Shown: positions 16,237 to 24,932 of the stretch, piece after piece
Numbering within the stretch: position 1 is the stretch's first letter
Layout: each line of letters begins with the position of its first letter
Source: Synergistales bacterium
GTDB taxonomy: Bacteria; Synergistota; Synergistia; Synergistales; Aminithiophilaceae
NCBI GenBank assembly: GCA_018433595.1
Contig: JAHDQY010000009.1
Span: 62,001 to 126,000 of the forward strand
DNA length: 64,000 bases
Direction of reading: 5' to 3'
Program-made: the position numbers and the translations under genes
The notes under the pieces: model-generated
Told to the model about the DNA's origin: nothing
The model's input: only the letters and a program-made list of their open reading frames with translations
The model's database searches: none

Positions 16237-17622
16237 ATGACCTTTCCGGCCTTCGTCGTCGCCGCCGCAACGAGCGGATCGGGAAAGACGACCGTCACTA
16301 CGGGGATTCTCCGCGCCCTTTCCCTCAAAGGCCACCGGGTCCAACCCTTCAAGGTTGGCCCCGATTTCATCGACCCCTCCTATCTGACGGCGGCGGCCGG
16401 GAGGCCCTGCCGCAACCTCGACGGCCACCTCCTTCCCGGCCCCACGATCCAGGGCCTTTTCGAAAAGGGATGCGGGGGAGCCGACGTCGCCGTCGTCGAA
16501 GGCGTCATGGGCCTCTACGACGGACTCGGGGCCGAAGGGCTCTATTCGACGGCCTGGACGGCCCGCCGCCTCGGACTGCCCGTCGTCCTCCTCGTCGACG
16601 CCGCTGCCGGGGCGACCAGTGTCGCCGCCGTCATTCACGGCTTCGCCACCCTGCCGGGACTGGCACCATCCCTCATCGGTGTCATCCTCAACCGCGTCGG
16701 CGGCGAAGCTCACGGCGAGACGGTGACCGAAGCCGTCCGCAGTCTCACGGGCCTTCCCGTCCTGGGCTGGCTCCCCAAGATGGCCGACGTCGCCTTTCCC
16801 TCTCGCCATCTGGGCCTCGTTCCCGCCGTGGAGCGGGCTGAACTGGCCCTTCAGATCGACCGGCTCGGTCGGGAGGTGCTGGAGCGGATCGATCTCGAGA
16901 GACTCCTGGCTCTGGCGGCGGACCGGAAATCTCCTCCTGGTGCTCCCCTGGAAGAGATTTTCCCCCTTGCCGATCGCCCCGTGCGCGTCGCCTATGCCTG
17001 GGACCGGGCCTTCAGCTTCTACTACCGCGATGCCCTGGACCTGTTGGAGGCCTTCGGAGCCGAACTGGTTCCGACGAGTCCTCTCGAAGACGAATCCCTG
17101 CCCGAGGCGACCGAGGCTCTTCTCGTAGGCGGCGGCTATCCGGAAGTCTTTCTCGATGAGCTGGCCGACAACGCCCCCTATCTGGCCTCGCTCCGGTCGG
17201 CTCATGCTGCGGGACTCCCCGTTTACGCCGAATGCGGCGGCATGATGTACCTGGGGCGGAGTCTCACTGACGGCAGGGGACATCGGCGCGACCTGGCTGG
17301 ACTCCTTGTCCTGGAGACGGCCATGACGGGCCGGCTCCAGCGTTTCGGGTACGTCCACGTCGATGTCCTGGAGGAGACGATCCTCCAGAAAAGGGGAGAA
17401 CGCCTGCCCGGCCACGAGTTTCACTACTCCGTCGCCTCCGGCGCCGTCCCCGACGCCTATCGCGTCAGCCGGGCCCGGAAAGAGATCCTCTCCTGGCCGG
17501 AGGGCTACCGATCAGGGTCTCTCCTGGCCAGCTATGTCCACCTCCACCTCTGGAGCGATCCCGCCATGGTGGTGCGCTTCCTCGGCCGGGCCCTCGAGAG
17601 GAGGGGCGGCGATGTCTGTTAA
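16237..17622 (+). CDS. cbiA: Cobyrinate a,c-diamide synthase
   Basis: CbiA amidates the a and c side chains of cobyrinate using glutamine and ATP. The 461 residues have the N-terminal ATP-binding (dethiobiotin-synthetase-like) domain with ATSGSGKTT at 11-19, and a C-terminal class I glutamine amidotransferase domain with nucleophile C333 in YAECGGMMYLG and a late HEFHYS motif. ATG 16237 follows AAAGGAG. It overlaps cbiB by 11 bases and starts the plus-strand cobalamin operon cbiA-cbiB-cobD. No clear promoter or riboswitch was seen in the 200 bases shared with lemA. Confidence 0.95.
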   Translation: MTFPAFVVAAATSGSGKTTVTTGILRALSLKGHRVQPFKVGPDFIDPSYLTAAAGRPCRNLDGHLLPGPTIQGLFEKGCGGADVAVVEGVMGLYDGLGAEGLYSTAWTARRLGLPVVLLVDAAAGATSVAAVIHGFATLPGLAPSLIGVILNRVGGEAHGETVTEAVRSLTGLPVLGWLPKMADVAFPSRHLGLVPAVERAELALQIDRLGREVLERIDLERLLALAADRKSPPGAPLEEIFPLADRPVRVAYAWDRAFSFYYRDALDLLEAFGAELVPTSPLEDESLPEATEALLVGGGYPEVFLDELADNAPYLASLRSAHAAGLPVYAECGGMMYLGRSLTDGRGHRRDLAGLLVLETAMTGRLQRFGYVHVDVLEETILQKRGERLPGHEFHYSVASGAVPDAYRVSRARKEILSWPEGYRSGSLLASYVHLHLWSDPAMVVRFLGRALERRGGDVC

Positions 17623-18544
17623 GGCACTTGTCCTGGCCCTGGCTCTGGACGCCCTCTTCGGAGATCCCCAGTGGCCGTTCCATCCCGTCCGTCTCCTTGG
17701 AAGGGTCGCTTCGGCCCTGGAGACGCTCTGCCGGCGTCTCCCCCTGCCAGAGCGCCTTCAGGGAGCGGTTTTCCTCGCTGCTGTCGAGGCGGCGGTCCTG
17801 CTCTCTCTCGGGACGGTTCTGCTTTTGAACTCCCTTCTTCCCTTTCCCTGGCTCTTTGAGGGGGGAGCCCTCTACTTCGCCCTCGGAGGAAGCTCCTTGG
17901 GGAGGGAGGTGCGTCGCGTCGCCGAGAGCTTCCGGGCAGAGGGTCTCGAGGCGGCCCGCAGGACTCTCTCCTTCCTGGTGAGCCGCGATACGGAAGCCCT
18001 GGGGGAGGAGGCCGTCATCTCGTCGACACTGGAGACGCTTTCGGAAAACTTCAGCGATGCCTTCGCGGCGACGCTTTTCTATGCCCTCCTCGGCGGGCCC
18101 CTTTTCGCCTGGCTTCACCGGACGGCCAACACCCTGGATGCCATGGTCGGCTACAGGACGGAGCGGTACCGCCATTTCGGCTGGGCTTCGGCCCGTTTCG
18201 ATGACCTTCTCGGCTGGATACCGGCCCGGTTTTCGGCGGCGGTGATCGCCCTCGCCGCCCCCCTCGTCGGCGGCAGGACTGGGAAAACCTGGACCACGGC
18301 CTTCCGCGACGGCCCCCTCCTGGAGAGCCCCAACTCGGGCCTCCCCATGGCGGCCTTCGCCGGAGCCCTTGAGCGGCGTCTCTGTGGCCCCGTCTCCTAC
18401 TTTGGCGTCGTCAAGGAGAAACCCTTTGTCGGTTCCGGGCCCCGCCCCGATCTGATGGACCTTGAGCGGGGACTGGCTCTCTACTGGGGGGCCTCCTTTC
18501 TGCTGGCCCTCCTGGTCATCCTGGCGGAGGCCCTGCTCTCATGA
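17612..18544 (+). CDS. cbiB: Adenosylcobinamide-phosphate synthase
   Basis: CbiB is an integral membrane protein that joins adenosylcobyric acid to aminopropanol phosphate. The 310 residues begin with LALDALFGDPQWPFHPVRL, the family signature, and continue with several hydrophobic segments and the conserved YRTERYRHFGWASARFDD and ESPNSGLPMAA motifs. ATG 17612 follows GGAGGGG and lies inside the end of cbiA. The gene overlaps cobD by four bases (ATGA). Confidence 0.95.
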   Translation: MSVKALVLALALDALFGDPQWPFHPVRLLGRVASALETLCRRLPLPERLQGAVFLAAVEAAVLLSLGTVLLLNSLLPFPWLFEGGALYFALGGSSLGREVRRVAESFRAEGLEAARRTLSFLVSRDTEALGEEAVISSTLETLSENFSDAFAATLFYALLGGPLFAWLHRTANTLDAMVGYRTERYRHFGWASARFDDLLGWIPARFSAAVIALAAPLVGGRTGKTWTTAFRDGPLLESPNSGLPMAAFAGALERRLCGPVSYFGVVKEKPFVGSGPRPDLMDLERGLALYWGASFLLALLVILAEALLS

Positions 18545-19593
18545 GCCTCCATGGTGGTCGGATCTGGGAGCGCGACGATCCCCGATCGTGGCTCGACTTT
18601 TCGGCCAACATCAATCCCTGGGGGCCGCCGGCCTTCGCCGTGGAAGCGGCCCGGGAAGCCCTTCAGTGGGCCGACCGCTATCCCGACGGCGAAAGCCGGG
18701 CCCTCCGCTCGGCCCTGATGGAGGCCACAGGCCATGACTTCCGAGGCATTGTCGTCGGTAACGGCGCCGGCGATCTTATCAGGGCCCTTTTCGCCTCGCT
18801 CCGTCCCCGGCGTTTCCTCACCGTCGAGCCGACCTTCGCCGAATACGGCGACGTGGCCCGCTCTCTGGAGATTCCCGTCGTCTCCTTCCGTCTGAAGGCC
18901 GAGGATGCCTTCGCCTTTCCCGTCGATGCCCTCTGCGGCGCCGTCGGCGAGGGCGATCTCGTTCTGGCCTGCCAGCCAAACAACCCCACAGGCCGTGCCT
19001 GGGCGCTGGCGGAGCTTGAAAGCCTCCTGGCGGCGACGATAGCCCGGGGAGCTTCCCTCGTCGTCGACGAATGCTTCTTCAACCTCACCGTTCCCCATCC
19101 GGGCTCCCTTCCCAAGGGGCCCTGGCCGGAGGGGCTTTTCCTCCTCCGGGCCTTCACGAAGGATTTCTCCCTGCCGGGGCTTCGTGTCGGCTACCTCCTG
19201 ACCTCGTCTCGAGGGGCGGCAATAGTCCGGGCCTTTCTTCAGCCCTGGCCGATCAACTGCGTCGGTGAGGCGGCGGCCCTGGCCTGTGCCGAAAGGGGAG
19301 TGCCCTTCATCGAGGCCTGCCGGCTCAGGCTGGCCGAGGCGCGGCGCCGGTTGACGGAGGGGCTTGCCGCAAGGGGATTTCATGTCTTCCCCGGCGCGGC
19401 CAACTACCTTCTCTGCCGCAGCCCTCTCGAAGGGGAGAGCCTCGAAAAGAAGCTGGCCCCTTTTCGGATCCTGATCCGGCGCTGTCACACCTTCCCCGGT
19501 CTCGACGACGGTTTCATCCGCCTTGCCGTCCGATCAGAGGAGGAAAACGGCCGCCTCCTGGCGGCCCTCGACGGGCTGAATCTGCCGGGGTGA
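18541..19593 (+). CDS. cobD: Threonine-phosphate decarboxylase (PLP-dependent)
   Basis: CobD decarboxylates L-threonine phosphate to the aminopropanol phosphate arm of cobalamin. It belongs to the aminotransferase fold I family and is 350 residues long. FSANINPWGPP at the N-terminus is a CobD signature, CQPNNPTGRAW follows, and the PLP lysine is probably K207 in AFTKDFSLPGLRVGY. Position after cbiB separates it from histidinol-phosphate aminotransferase, the closest look-alike. The start overlaps the cbiB stop (ATGA). Confidence 0.93.
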   Translation: MSLHGGRIWERDDPRSWLDFSANINPWGPPAFAVEAAREALQWADRYPDGESRALRSALMEATGHDFRGIVVGNGAGDLIRALFASLRPRRFLTVEPTFAEYGDVARSLEIPVVSFRLKAEDAFAFPVDALCGAVGEGDLVLACQPNNPTGRAWALAELESLLAATIARGASLVVDECFFNLTVPHPGSLPKGPWPEGLFLLRAFTKDFSLPGLRVGYLLTSSRGAAIVRAFLQPWPINCVGEAAALACAERGVPFIEACRLRLAEARRRLTEGLAARGFHVFPGAANYLLCRSPLEGESLEKKLAPFRILIRRCHTFPGLDDGFIRLAVRSEEENGRLLAALDGLNLPG

Positions 19594-19733
19594 CGGAGAA
19601 AGATTCCTGACGGCACAAAGGGCCGCTGTTTTTCGGAATGTGCGGCCGGAGCAGACAAGGGGGATGACGGGAAGAGGCTGACAGCCGGGAAACCGGTCTC
19701 AAAGGGACGAAACAGGATAAGGGAGGGATTCTC
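19594..19733 (+). other. Leader with RNA-like structure upstream of the EFR1-type gene
   Basis: This gap holds a hairpin (GGCCGC 19621-19626 with GCGGCC 19642-19647) and a compact element at 19674-19700. There GAG/CTC would close two small hairpins (GGCT-gac-AGCC and CCGG-gaaa-CCGG). It may be an unlinked terminator plus leader structure; no known riboswitch motif is recognisable. Confidence 0.4.
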
Positions 19734-20516
19734 ATGAACCGCATCTACGTCTATTCCTCGACAGGCAACAGCCTGGCTCTTGCCGAGGGGATGGCCCGCC
19801 GGCTCGGAGACTGCGAACTGGTCAACATGGCCCGCTGCCTGGAAAGGGACGAGGAAGCGTCGGGCGAGACGGTGGGCCTCGTCTTTCCCGTCCATGCCTT
19901 CGGTCTCCCCGCCGTGGTCCGGCGCTTCTTCGACCGCCTCTCCGTCGACGGGGGAAGCTGGGTCTACCTGCTTCTGGACAGCGCCGGCATGCCTCTGGGC
20001 GCTCCGGCCCTGGCCGCAAAGATCCTTGCCGGGCGAAGTGTCGCCGTCCGTGCCGGTTTTCACGTCGCCATGGCCGGCAACTATCCGCCCCTGTACAACC
20101 CCCCATCGGGGGAGAAGCGTCAGGCTCTCGCCGAAAGGGGAGAGGGTGCCCTCGATGCGATCGCCGAATCCGTCATCGGTCGTCGCGGCGTTGCCGTTCC
20201 TGGGCGTCATCTCCGCTTCCTGTCGGAGTTCCTCAATGCCAAGGCCTTCGAAAAGACGGCCGAAGGGGATCGGCGCTTCTTCGTCGACGACGGCTGCGAC
20301 GGCTGCGGCCTCTGCGCCGAGCTCTGCCCTGCGGGGGACATTGTCATCGAAGCGGGGCGGCCCCGATGGCGGCATCGCTGCACGGGCTGCTTCACCTGCT
20401 TCCACTGGTGTCCGCACGAGGCCATCCAGTACAATCGCAGCTCGTCGGCGGGGCGCAACCGCTACCGTCATCCTTCGATCTCTCCCGAGCGATACCGCCG
20501 GTGGTGCCGCTCGTGA
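19734..20516 (+). CDS. EFR1-type flavodoxin-ferredoxin fusion
   Basis: The 260-residue protein joins an N-terminal flavodoxin-like domain (YSSTGNSLALAEGMARR, FMN phosphate loop near residues 8-14) to a C-terminal two-[4Fe-4S] ferredoxin domain. Cysteine clusters are C188-x2-C191-x2-C194-x3-C198-P and C216-x2-C219-x2-C222-x3-C226-P. The protein is cytoplasmic and probably a low-potential electron carrier. ATG 19734 follows AAGGGAGGG. It lies directly before a radical SAM gene, and supplying electrons to that enzyme is plausible (inference). Confidence 0.87.
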   Translation: MNRIYVYSSTGNSLALAEGMARRLGDCELVNMARCLERDEEASGETVGLVFPVHAFGLPAVVRRFFDRLSVDGGSWVYLLLDSAGMPLGAPALAAKILAGRSVAVRAGFHVAMAGNYPPLYNPPSGEKRQALAERGEGALDAIAESVIGRRGVAVPGRHLRFLSEFLNAKAFEKTAEGDRRFFVDDGCDGCGLCAELCPAGDIVIEAGRPRWRHRCTGCFTCFHWCPHEAIQYNRSSSAGRNRYRHPSISPERYRRWCRS

Positions 20517-20523
20517 AACGCCG

Positions 20524-21822
20524 TTGAGGCCAGCTCTGACGGGCGACTTTTCCGGCGATCTGCTGGCCCTTCGGGGAGCGGCGATCCTCGGCGTCAATCC
20601 GCCCGTCTTCGACTTTGCCTTTTTCGACCTCTGGGCCAAGCCGCTGGGCCTTCTCTACCTTCTCGAGGCTCTTCGGGAGCGGGGCAACGCCGTTGCGCTT
20701 CTGGACTGCCTCTACGAGGCCCCTCTCCGAGAGAGGAGCTTCGGCCGCCGCATCCCCCAGAGCCGGATCGTGGCCAAACCGGCTCCCTATGCTGCTGTGC
20801 CCCGTCATTATCGTCACTTCGGCCTTTCCGACGAGGCTTTTGCCGGCCACCTTCGCTCGATGAGGCGGCCCGACGTGATTCTTGTCACCTCGGCCATGAC
20901 CTACTGGTATCCCGGCGTCTTCTGGGCCATTGAGCGTCTCCGCGTCCGTTTCCCCGGCGTTCCGATCTATCTGGGAGGCATCTATGCCCGTCTCTGCCCC
21001 GATCATGCTGCCCGCTGCGGGGCCCATTTCATCCAGACGGAGTTTTTCCCCGTTCCGGCCAGCCGCCCCGCCCTGGATCTCTACGACAGCCCCCGCTACG
21101 GCCTGGCGATGACCTCCTTCGGCTGCCCCTTTCACTGCTCCTACTGCGCCTCGTCGCGCCTCTGGCCCCGCTGGCGGCGGCGCCCCGTCGGGGAGGTCGT
21201 CGACGAGATCGCCTTTCAGCTCGCCCTCCCCGGCGTCGAGTCCGTCGCCTTTTACGACGATGCCCTTCTGATGGACAAAGAGGAGCATTTCTACCCTCTC
21301 TGCCGGGCCCTGGAGCGCTTCCCCGCAGTGACGTTCCACACCCCCAACGGCCTTCACGTCAGGGAGATCGACGGTCCCTGCGCCGCCGTCCTCCGGCGGG
21401 CAGGCTTCCGGACCCTCAGGCTCAGCTTCGAGGGGCTTGACGCCGTTGTCGACCGGGCCGGGTCGGCCAAGGTCTCGACGGACGATTTCGAGGCGGCTCT
21501 GGCCCATCTGCGCCGCGCCGGATACGGCGGCGACGAGCTGGAGACCTACCTCCTCCTGGGGCTGCCGGGGCAGGAGGTCGAGGCGGTCCGACGGTCGATC
21601 GGTTACGTCCGCTCCCTGGGGGCGAAGGTGAAACTGGCCGAGTTCTCGCCCATCCCCGGCACGCCTCTTTTCGATGAGGCCTGCCGTCTCGTGCCCGAGC
21701 TGGCAGTGGAGCCGCTCCTTCAGAACAACAGCGTCTATGCCCCCTACGTGGCCGCGTCGATCTCTCCCGAGGAGCTTCAGTCGCTTAAGGATCTCGCCCG
21801 AGGGCGGTCCTCCTGCAGATAA
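20524..21822 (+). CDS. Radical SAM protein with a B12-binding-like N-terminal domain
   Basis: About 432 residues. The N-terminal ~185 residues look like the Rossmann-type B12-binding domain of class B radical SAM proteins (LGLLYLLEALRERG, VILVTSAMTYWYPGV, YLGGIYARLCPDHA), but I see no DxHxxG cobalamin motif. The radical SAM core has C201-x3-C205-x2-C208 in GCPFHCSYC, then FYDDALLM and a late YLLLGLPGQE. The start is uncertain: the frame has no ATG or GTG near the upstream stop, so TTG 20524, eight bases past it, is chosen. The product is unknown. Confidence 0.82.
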   Translation: MRPALTGDFSGDLLALRGAAILGVNPPVFDFAFFDLWAKPLGLLYLLEALRERGNAVALLDCLYEAPLRERSFGRRIPQSRIVAKPAPYAAVPRHYRHFGLSDEAFAGHLRSMRRPDVILVTSAMTYWYPGVFWAIERLRVRFPGVPIYLGGIYARLCPDHAARCGAHFIQTEFFPVPASRPALDLYDSPRYGLAMTSFGCPFHCSYCASSRLWPRWRRRPVGEVVDEIAFQLALPGVESVAFYDDALLMDKEEHFYPLCRALERFPAVTFHTPNGLHVREIDGPCAAVLRRAGFRTLRLSFEGLDAVVDRAGSAKVSTDDFEAALAHLRRAGYGGDELETYLLLGLPGQEVEAVRRSIGYVRSLGAKVKLAEFSPIPGTPLFDEACRLVPELAVEPLLQNNSVYAPYVAASISPEELQSLKDLARGRSSCR

Positions 21823-21865
21823 CACCAGGAGGGGCCTCTTTCGGGGCCCCTCCTGGTGTTATCTG
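21816..21865. terminator. Bidirectional terminator between the convergent cobalamin operons
   Basis: A 22-bp near-perfect stem (CAGATAACACCAGGAGGGGCC with its complement) is closed by TCTTTCG. The stop codon of the radical SAM gene lies inside the left arm. It serves both the plus-strand cbiA operon and the minus-strand operon ending in the cyclophilin gene. Confidence 0.85.
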
Positions 21866-21874
21866 CTGTTTCCT

Positions 21875-22501
21875 CTACTCGACGACGGAGGCCTTGACGA
21901 TGACGACGGGTTCGAGGGGGACGTCCTGATAGTAGCCGACGTTGCCCGTGGCGACGGTCTTGATGGTGTCGACGATCTCTCTGCCCTCGACGACCTTCCC
22001 GAAGACGGCATATCCCCAGCCCCGGACGTTGGGCGCCGTGTGGTTCAGGAAGGCGTTGTCCTTGACGTTGATGAAGAACTGGGCCGTCGCCGAATGAGGG
22101 TCCTGGGTGCGGGCCATGGCGATGGTGTAGGCGTCGTTCTTGAGGCCGTTGTCGGCCTCGTTTTCGATGGGATCGTGGGTCCCCTTCTGGTTCATGGCTT
22201 CGTCGAAACCGCCGCCCTGAATCATGAAGTTGTCGATGACGCGGTGGAAGATGGTGCCGTCGTAGAAACCCTCACGGACGTAGGCGAGGAAGTTCTCCGT
22301 CGTTTTGGGCGCCTTTTCTCCGTCCAGTTCCACCAGGATGTCGCCTTTGTTCGTCTCCAGTCTGACCATGATCGTGCCTCCTTGGCCGGTTGTCCCCTCT
22401 CCTTCGGCGGCCGCCGGGGCGATGGGCCCCAAGACGGCGACGACAAGAGCCGTGACGAGAGCCAGAAGAGAGACAGCCGCTGTTTTGTCGATGCGTTTCA
22501 C
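21875..22501 (-). CDS. Cyclophilin-type peptidyl-prolyl isomerase, exported form with internal cytosolic start
   Basis: This enzyme catalyses cis-trans isomerisation of proline bonds. From GTG 22501 (after AAGGAG) the protein is 208 residues with a Sec-type signal: MKRIDK, a hydrophobic core, and a likely cut after APAAA near residue 35. The cyclophilin domain follows with [20 protein letters not shown] and [11 protein letters not shown]. An in-frame ATG at 22369 has its own strong binding site and would give a 164-residue cytosolic cyclophilin. It is the last gene before the shared terminator and lies 77 bases after hemB, so it may share that operon. Confidence 0.93.
   Translation of the reverse strand: MKRIDKTAAVSLLALVTALVVAVLGPIAPAAAEGEGTTGQGGTIMVRLETNKGDILVELDGEKAPKTTENFLAYVREGFYDGTIFHRVIDNFMIQGGGFDEAMNQKGTHDPIENEADNGLKNDAYTIAMARTQDPHSATAQFFINVKDNAFLNHTAPNVRGWGYAVFGKVVEGREIVDTIKTVATGNVGYYQDVPLEPVVIVKASVVE
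22369..22383 (-). promoter_or_regulatory. Internal ribosome binding site and ATG in the cyclophilin gene
   Basis: On the minus strand AAGGAGG (22383-22377) is followed after seven bases by ATG (22369-22367), in frame with the cyclophilin domain and directly after the signal peptide region. Few coding regions contain so good a site at the exact domain boundary. Confidence 0.65.
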
Positions 22502-22578
22502 CGATGTCAGGCTCCTTTCGATGTAGAGGTGCGAAGGGTATTGTGCCTCAAAACGGCGGTGCCGTCCAGTTTCGGAAC

Positions 22579-23559
22579 TCACTCGATCCAGTCGGCCAGG
22601 TCGAGGGCATCGTAGGTGATGATCAGGTCCGCACCGGCCCGCCGGCAGGCGAGATGGGCTTCCATGATGCCCCTCCGGAGATCAAGAAGACCCGCCCTTG
22701 CCGCGCTACGGAGCATCATTCGTTCGCCGCTGACGAGGTAGGTCGCCAGGGGGAGAAGGGTTTTTCCCCGGAGCCGGGCCAGAATGTCGAGACAGGTCAG
22801 GGCCGGTTTGACCATGAGGATGTCGGCGCCTTCCTCCTCGTCGGCCAGGGCCTCCCGCAGCGCCTCCCGGCCGTTGGCGGGAGCCATCTGGTAGGTCCGG
22901 CGGTCGCCGAAGCCGGGGGCGCTGTCTGCGGCGTCGCGAAAAGGGCCGTAGAAGGCCGAAGCCATCTTGGCGGCGTAGCTCATGATGGAGACATTGCTGA
23001 ATCCGCCGTCGTCGAGGGCCGATCGCAGGGCCCCCACACGGCCGTCCATCATGTCCGAGGGGGCCACCATGTGGGCCCCCGCCTCGGCGTGGCTCAGCGC
23101 GACGGCGGCGAGCTGCTGCAGCGTGCTGTCGTTGTCGATGATGCCGTCGTTGGTGACGAGGCCGCAGTGGCCGTGGTCGGTGTACTGGCAGAGGCAGACG
23201 TCGGTGATGAGCAACGCCTCGGGGAAGCGCTTCGCCAGCTCCCGGAGAGCTCTCTGGACCGGCCCCTGAGGATCCTTGCCCGAATCGCCGCGGGGGTCCT
23301 TCGTCTCGGGAAGACCGAAGAGGATGAAGGCGCCGATGCCCTTGTCGAGAGACTTTTCGACGAAGGGGAGCAGCCGGTCGACGCTGAAGTGGTTCACTCC
23401 CTCCAGAGAGGGGATGGGCTCTTCCACGTTATGTCCGGGGATTGCGAAGAGGGGAAGGATGAGATGACGCCTCTCAAGGGAGGTCTCAGCCATCATGGTC
23501 CGGAGGCGGTCGTGGCTGCGGAGGCGTCGGAGCCGCATCCGGGGGAACTGGGCGGCCAT
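22579..23559 (-). CDS. hemB: Porphobilinogen synthase (delta-aminolevulinic acid dehydratase)
   Basis: HemB condenses two 5-aminolevulinate molecules to porphobilinogen. The 326-residue protein has a zinc-type Cys site (C122, C124, C132 in [11 protein letters not shown]) and the two Schiff-base lysines K198 ([15 protein letters not shown]) and K251 (MVKPAL). The start lies two bases after the hemL stop, so translation is coupled. It is the last biosynthetic gene of the long minus-strand hem/cob operon. Confidence 0.96.
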   Translation of the reverse strand: MAAQFPRMRLRRLRSHDRLRTMMAETSLERRHLILPLFAIPGHNVEEPIPSLEGVNHFSVDRLLPFVEKSLDKGIGAFILFGLPETKDPRGDSGKDPQGPVQRALRELAKRFPEALLITDVCLCQYTDHGHCGLVTNDGIIDNDSTLQQLAAVALSHAEAGAHMVAPSDMMDGRVGALRSALDDGGFSNVSIMSYAAKMASAFYGPFRDAADSAPGFGDRRTYQMAPANGREALREALADEEEGADILMVKPALTCLDILARLRGKTLLPLATYLVSGERMMLRSAARAGLLDLRRGIMEAHLACRRAGADLIITYDALDLADWIE

Positions 23560-23561
23560 GG

Positions 23562-24851
23562 TCAGGCCCTCCTCTCTGCCAGGGAGGAGAAAACCTCCCG
23601 GGCGGCGTCGAGGGTGCCCGTGAGGATCGCCTCGTCGTGGGCCAGCGAGACGAAGGTGGATTCGAAGGCGGAGGGGGCGAAGAGATGGCCCCGTTCGGCC
23701 ATGCCGTGGAAGAAGGCGGGGAAGAGATCTTTCTCGGTGGCGCGGACCTCGTCGAGGTTGCGGGGGGTGGAGGGCGAGAAGAAGAGCCCCAGGATACTGC
23801 CGAGTCGCGTCACCGAGAGGGGGAGGCCGCAGGATCGGGCCGCCTCGATGAGCCCCTTCTCGAAGAAAGCGGCCTGATGCTCCAGTTGACGGCGAACCTC
23901 GGGCCGGGAGAGGACTTCCAGCGTGGCCAGTCCCGAGGCCATGGCGACGGGGTTGCCCGCCAGCGTCCCCGCCTGGTAGACGGGCCCCAGCGGGGCGAGA
24001 TGGTCCATGACCTCGGCCCTGCCGCCGACGGCTCCGACGGGAAGCCCCCCGCCGATGATCTTGCCCAGGCAGGTCAGATCAGGGGTGAGCCCCGTTTTCT
24101 GCTGGACGCCGCCCTCGGAAGGGCGGAAGCCGGTGATGACCTCGTCGAAGACGAGGAGAGTCCCCCGCCTGGATGTGATCTCCCGCAGCCCCTCCAGAAA
24201 GCCCGGCAGGGGAGGGACGAGCCCCATGTTCCCGGCCCAGGGCTCGACGATGACGGCGGCGATCCGGTCTCCCATCTCACAGAAGGTCTTATCGACGGCC
24301 TCGGTGTCGTTGTAGGGGAGGACGACGGTGCATCGGGCCACGTCGTCGGGGATGCCGGGGCTATCGGGGGCTCCCAGGGTGAGGGCGCCGCTTCCGGCGG
24401 CGACGAGCATGCCGTCGTGATGGCCGTGGTAGCAGCCGGCGAACTTGACGACGAGAGGTCTTCCCGTGACACCCCGGGCGAGGCGCAGGGCCGTCATCGT
24501 CGCCTCCGTTCCGGAGGTGACGAATCGGACCTTCTCCAACGAGGGGAAGATGTCGCGGATTTTTTCGGCCAGCTCCGTCTCCAGCGGCGACGGGGCACCG
24601 AAGGAAAGGGCCCGTCGTGCCACCCCGCAGACGGCCTCGACGACCTCAGGCCGGCTGTGGCCGAGGATGAGAGGTCCCCAGCTGCAGATGTAGTCGACGT
24701 AACGTCTCCCTTCGACGTCTTCCAGGTAGGCGCCTTCGCCGCGGGTGAAAAAGCGGGGGATGCCTCCGACGGCTTTCCAGGCCCGCACCGGGCTGTCGAC
24801 GCCGCCGACGAGAACGGCCGAGGCGCGTTCAAAGGCTTCAGCGTTGTTCAT
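23562..24851 (-). CDS. hemL: Glutamate-1-semialdehyde 2,1-aminomutase
   Basis: HemL converts glutamate-1-semialdehyde to 5-aminolevulinate with PLP. The 429-residue length is normal. Signatures are the N-terminal VGGVDSPVRAWKAVGG, FVTSGTEATMTALRLAR, FAGCYHGHHDGMLV and the PLP lysine K264 in CLGKIIGGGLPVGA. The start is ATG 24851 with GGAGAGGAG upstream. It lies 81 bases downstream of cobQ and just before hemB, so HemA, HemL and HemB are all encoded in the same operon. Confidence 0.96.
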   Translation of the reverse strand: MNNAEAFERASAVLVGGVDSPVRAWKAVGGIPRFFTRGEGAYLEDVEGRRYVDYICSWGPLILGHSRPEVVEAVCGVARRALSFGAPSPLETELAEKIRDIFPSLEKVRFVTSGTEATMTALRLARGVTGRPLVVKFAGCYHGHHDGMLVAAGSGALTLGAPDSPGIPDDVARCTVVLPYNDTEAVDKTFCEMGDRIAAVIVEPWAGNMGLVPPLPGFLEGLREITSRRGTLLVFDEVITGFRPSEGGVQQKTGLTPDLTCLGKIIGGGLPVGAVGGRAEVMDHLAPLGPVYQAGTLAGNPVAMASGLATLEVLSRPEVRRQLEHQAAFFEKGLIEAARSCGLPLSVTRLGSILGLFFSPSTPRNLDEVRATEKDLFPAFFHGMAERGHLFAPSAFESTFVSLAHDEAILTGTLDAAREVFSSLAERRA

Positions 24852-24932
24852 GGCGATGATCTCCTCTCCGAAGATTGAAACCTGAGGCTCAGGGCTTCCG
24901 TTTCTGTCTGAACCGAAGTTCCTGTTGCGCTT

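Noticed and set aside
19594-19733. Second cobalamin riboswitch before the EFR1-type gene
   Set aside because: Text such as GACGGGAAG recalls part of the element, but the GCCACTG core and the AGCCAGGAGACC box are missing and the gap is too short.
20524-21822. Radical SAM gene as a methylcobalamin-dependent enzyme
   Set aside because: The N-terminal domain looks Rossmann-like but lacks the DxHxxG histidine loop, so cobalamin use was not claimed.
23637-24878. Plus-strand frame of 413 codons opposite hemL
   Set aside because: hemL on the minus strand shows all family motifs; the plus-strand frame is a composition effect of GC-rich codons.
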